Assembly: GCA_965261915.1 (NCBI GenBank)
Contig: CBDHDW010000013.1
Coordinates: 2,294,001 to 2,358,000, forward strand
DNA from: JAIBDK01 sp965261915
Lineage (GTDB): Bacteria; Pseudomonadota; Gammaproteobacteria; Arenicellales; Poriferihabitantaceae
Direction of reading: 5' to 3'
DNA length: 64,000 nucleotides
A program made the translations under genes and the position numbers. Of this stretch, positions 63,290-64,000 are shown piece after piece (position 1 is the first letter of the stretch; the number at the start of each line of letters is the position of its first letter). The notes under the pieces are model-generated. The model was given only the letters and a program-made list of their open reading frames with translations, was not told where the DNA came from and did no database searches.

Positions 63290-64000
63290 TTACCCGATCC
63301 ACTCGAACACCTTCCCCGGGTTCATAATACCTTTTGGGTCGAGTGCTTTTTTAATAGCTCTCATTGGATTCAGCGCAGCACCGTGTTCGCGCTTAAGAAA
63401 ATCCAGTTTTCCGAAGCCGATACCGTGTTCACCGGTACAGGTCCCATCCAATTCCAGAGCGCGGATAACCATCCGTTGGTGTATAGCGTTAGCCCTTTCG
63501 ACTTCTTCAGGGTCATCGTGATCGACAAGCATCAGCAGATGAAAGTTACCGTCACCAACGTGACCGACCATGGGTGCAAGAATCCCGGATTCATCGATAT
63601 CTTTTTGAGTTTCCAGCAAGCACTCTGCCAGATTAGAGATTGGGACACACACATCGGTTGACCAAATCTGGCCTTTAGGGTGAAGTAATTTGGATGCGTA
63701 TGCGACATCATGGCGTGCGCGCCACATCTTATTTCTTTCCTCAGTATTCTGTGTCCAGAGAAACTCGCCACCGTTATTGTCCCTTGCAATTTCCTCAGCA
63801 AATTCAGCCTGTTCCCGGGCATAATTCTCGCTGCCGTGGAATTCGAAGAATAAGGTCGGTGCGACATGCAATTCCATTTTCGAATAGGCGTTAATGGCTT
63901 CAATGGTCTTGGCATCCACCAGTTCAACTCGGGCCACCGGAATGCCGCACTGAATTATTTGAATTACGGTGTTCACGGTTTCTTCCAGCGTTTCAAAACT
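63290..64000 (-). CDS. FAD-linked oxidase (D-lactate dehydrogenase/GlcD type), C-terminal part
   Basis: At least 236 residues; the frame is open to the window edge, so the FAD-binding N-terminal domain lies outside. VGHVGDGNFHLLMLVDHDD and CTGEHGIGFGKLDFLKRE are the conserved C-terminal FAD-oxidase motifs, ending MRAIKKALDPKGIMNPGKVF. Relatives oxidise D-lactate, glycolate or D-2-hydroxyglutarate. The substrate cannot be told from this part. Confidence 0.9.
   Translation of the reverse strand, partial: SFETLEETVNTVIQIIQCGIPVARVELVDAKTIEAINAYSKMELHVAPTLFFEFHGSENYAREQAEFAEEIARDNNGGEFLWTQNTEERNKMWRARHDVAYASKLLHPKGQIWSTDVCVPISNLAECLLETQKDIDESGILAPMVGHVGDGNFHLLMLVDHDDPEEVERANAIHQRMVIRALELDGTCTGEHGIGFGKLDFLKREHGAALNPMRAIKKALDPKGIMNPGKVFEWIG

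Noticed and set aside
1..64000. CRISPR arrays and complete insertion sequences
   Set aside because: No array of spaced direct repeats and no intact transposase were found; only short tandem repeats and transposase stumps are present.

Overview
The window looks like a chromosomal segment of a marine gammaproteobacterium. The best marker is the block uvrC, pgsA, tRNA-Gly(GCC), tRNA-Cys(GCA), tRNA-Leu(TAA) (38435-41747), which has the order seen in Escherichia coli. slyX, gloA, acnA, efp, def and hutI fit the same reading. A DMSP-lyase-like cupin, a D-cysteine desulfhydrase/L-cysteate sulfo-lyase family gene, and transporters and catabolic genes for small nitrogen compounds suggest a coastal or ocean heterotroph. 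The species cannot be named from this sequence.

Layout. 1-300: tail of an MFS permease. 400-5470: a two-gene accessory cassette, a PLD-SNF2 helicase followed by a primary-type sigma-70 factor whose N-terminal 230 residues resemble DUF4391; an IS30 fragment follows. 6200-19600: metabolic and transport genes (DMSP-lyase-like cupin, MFS, acnA, DegT-type PLP enzyme, cysteine/cysteate lyase, LysE, MATE, DMT, adenine deaminase, arginine-deiminase-like enzyme) with gene remnants between them. 19600-29100: a second accessory region. It holds a serine hydrolase, remnants (DUF1353-like, Crp/Fnr, Rpn, transposase) and a type I restriction-modification operon, hsdM-fic-hsdS-(deleted AAA ATPase)-hsdR, in which hsdR carries a frameshift. 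29200-34000: DMT permease, an Ldh/DpkA-type reductase, a ketoglutarate-semialdehyde-type dehydrogenase and an atypical M19 protein, probably an imino-acid or hydroxyproline-type catabolic group. 34000-42400: core genes (slyX, frameshifted gloA, efp, family 5 UDG, uvrC, pgsA, tRNAs, phosphoribosyltransferase). 42600-47500: a corrinoid methyl-transfer module (corrinoid protein, DUF1638, virulence-factor family protein, methyltetrahydrofolate methyltransferase, RamA-like activase) without its substrate-specific methyltransferase. 47770-53350: a tight trio of PLP basic-amino-acid decarboxylase, ATP-grasp ligase and Ntn (C45-type) acyltransferase/hydrolase. 53400-61030: VOC protein, amidase and a complete Liv-type ABC importer with an attenuator hairpin after the binding-protein gene. 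61277-64000: hutI, def and the 3' part of an FAD-linked oxidase.

The strongest candidates for undescribed biology are the helicase plus DUF4391-like/sigma-70 fusion pair (possible defence system with its own transcription factor) and the decarboxylase/ATP-grasp/Ntn-hydrolase cassette (possible polyamine-conjugate pathway). Smaller points are two slippage-prone tandem repeats: 11 bp in gloA, which puts it out of frame, and 12 bp in the hsdS linker, as in EcoR124I-type specificity switching. All family assignments come from reading the translated sequence; no database search was run.
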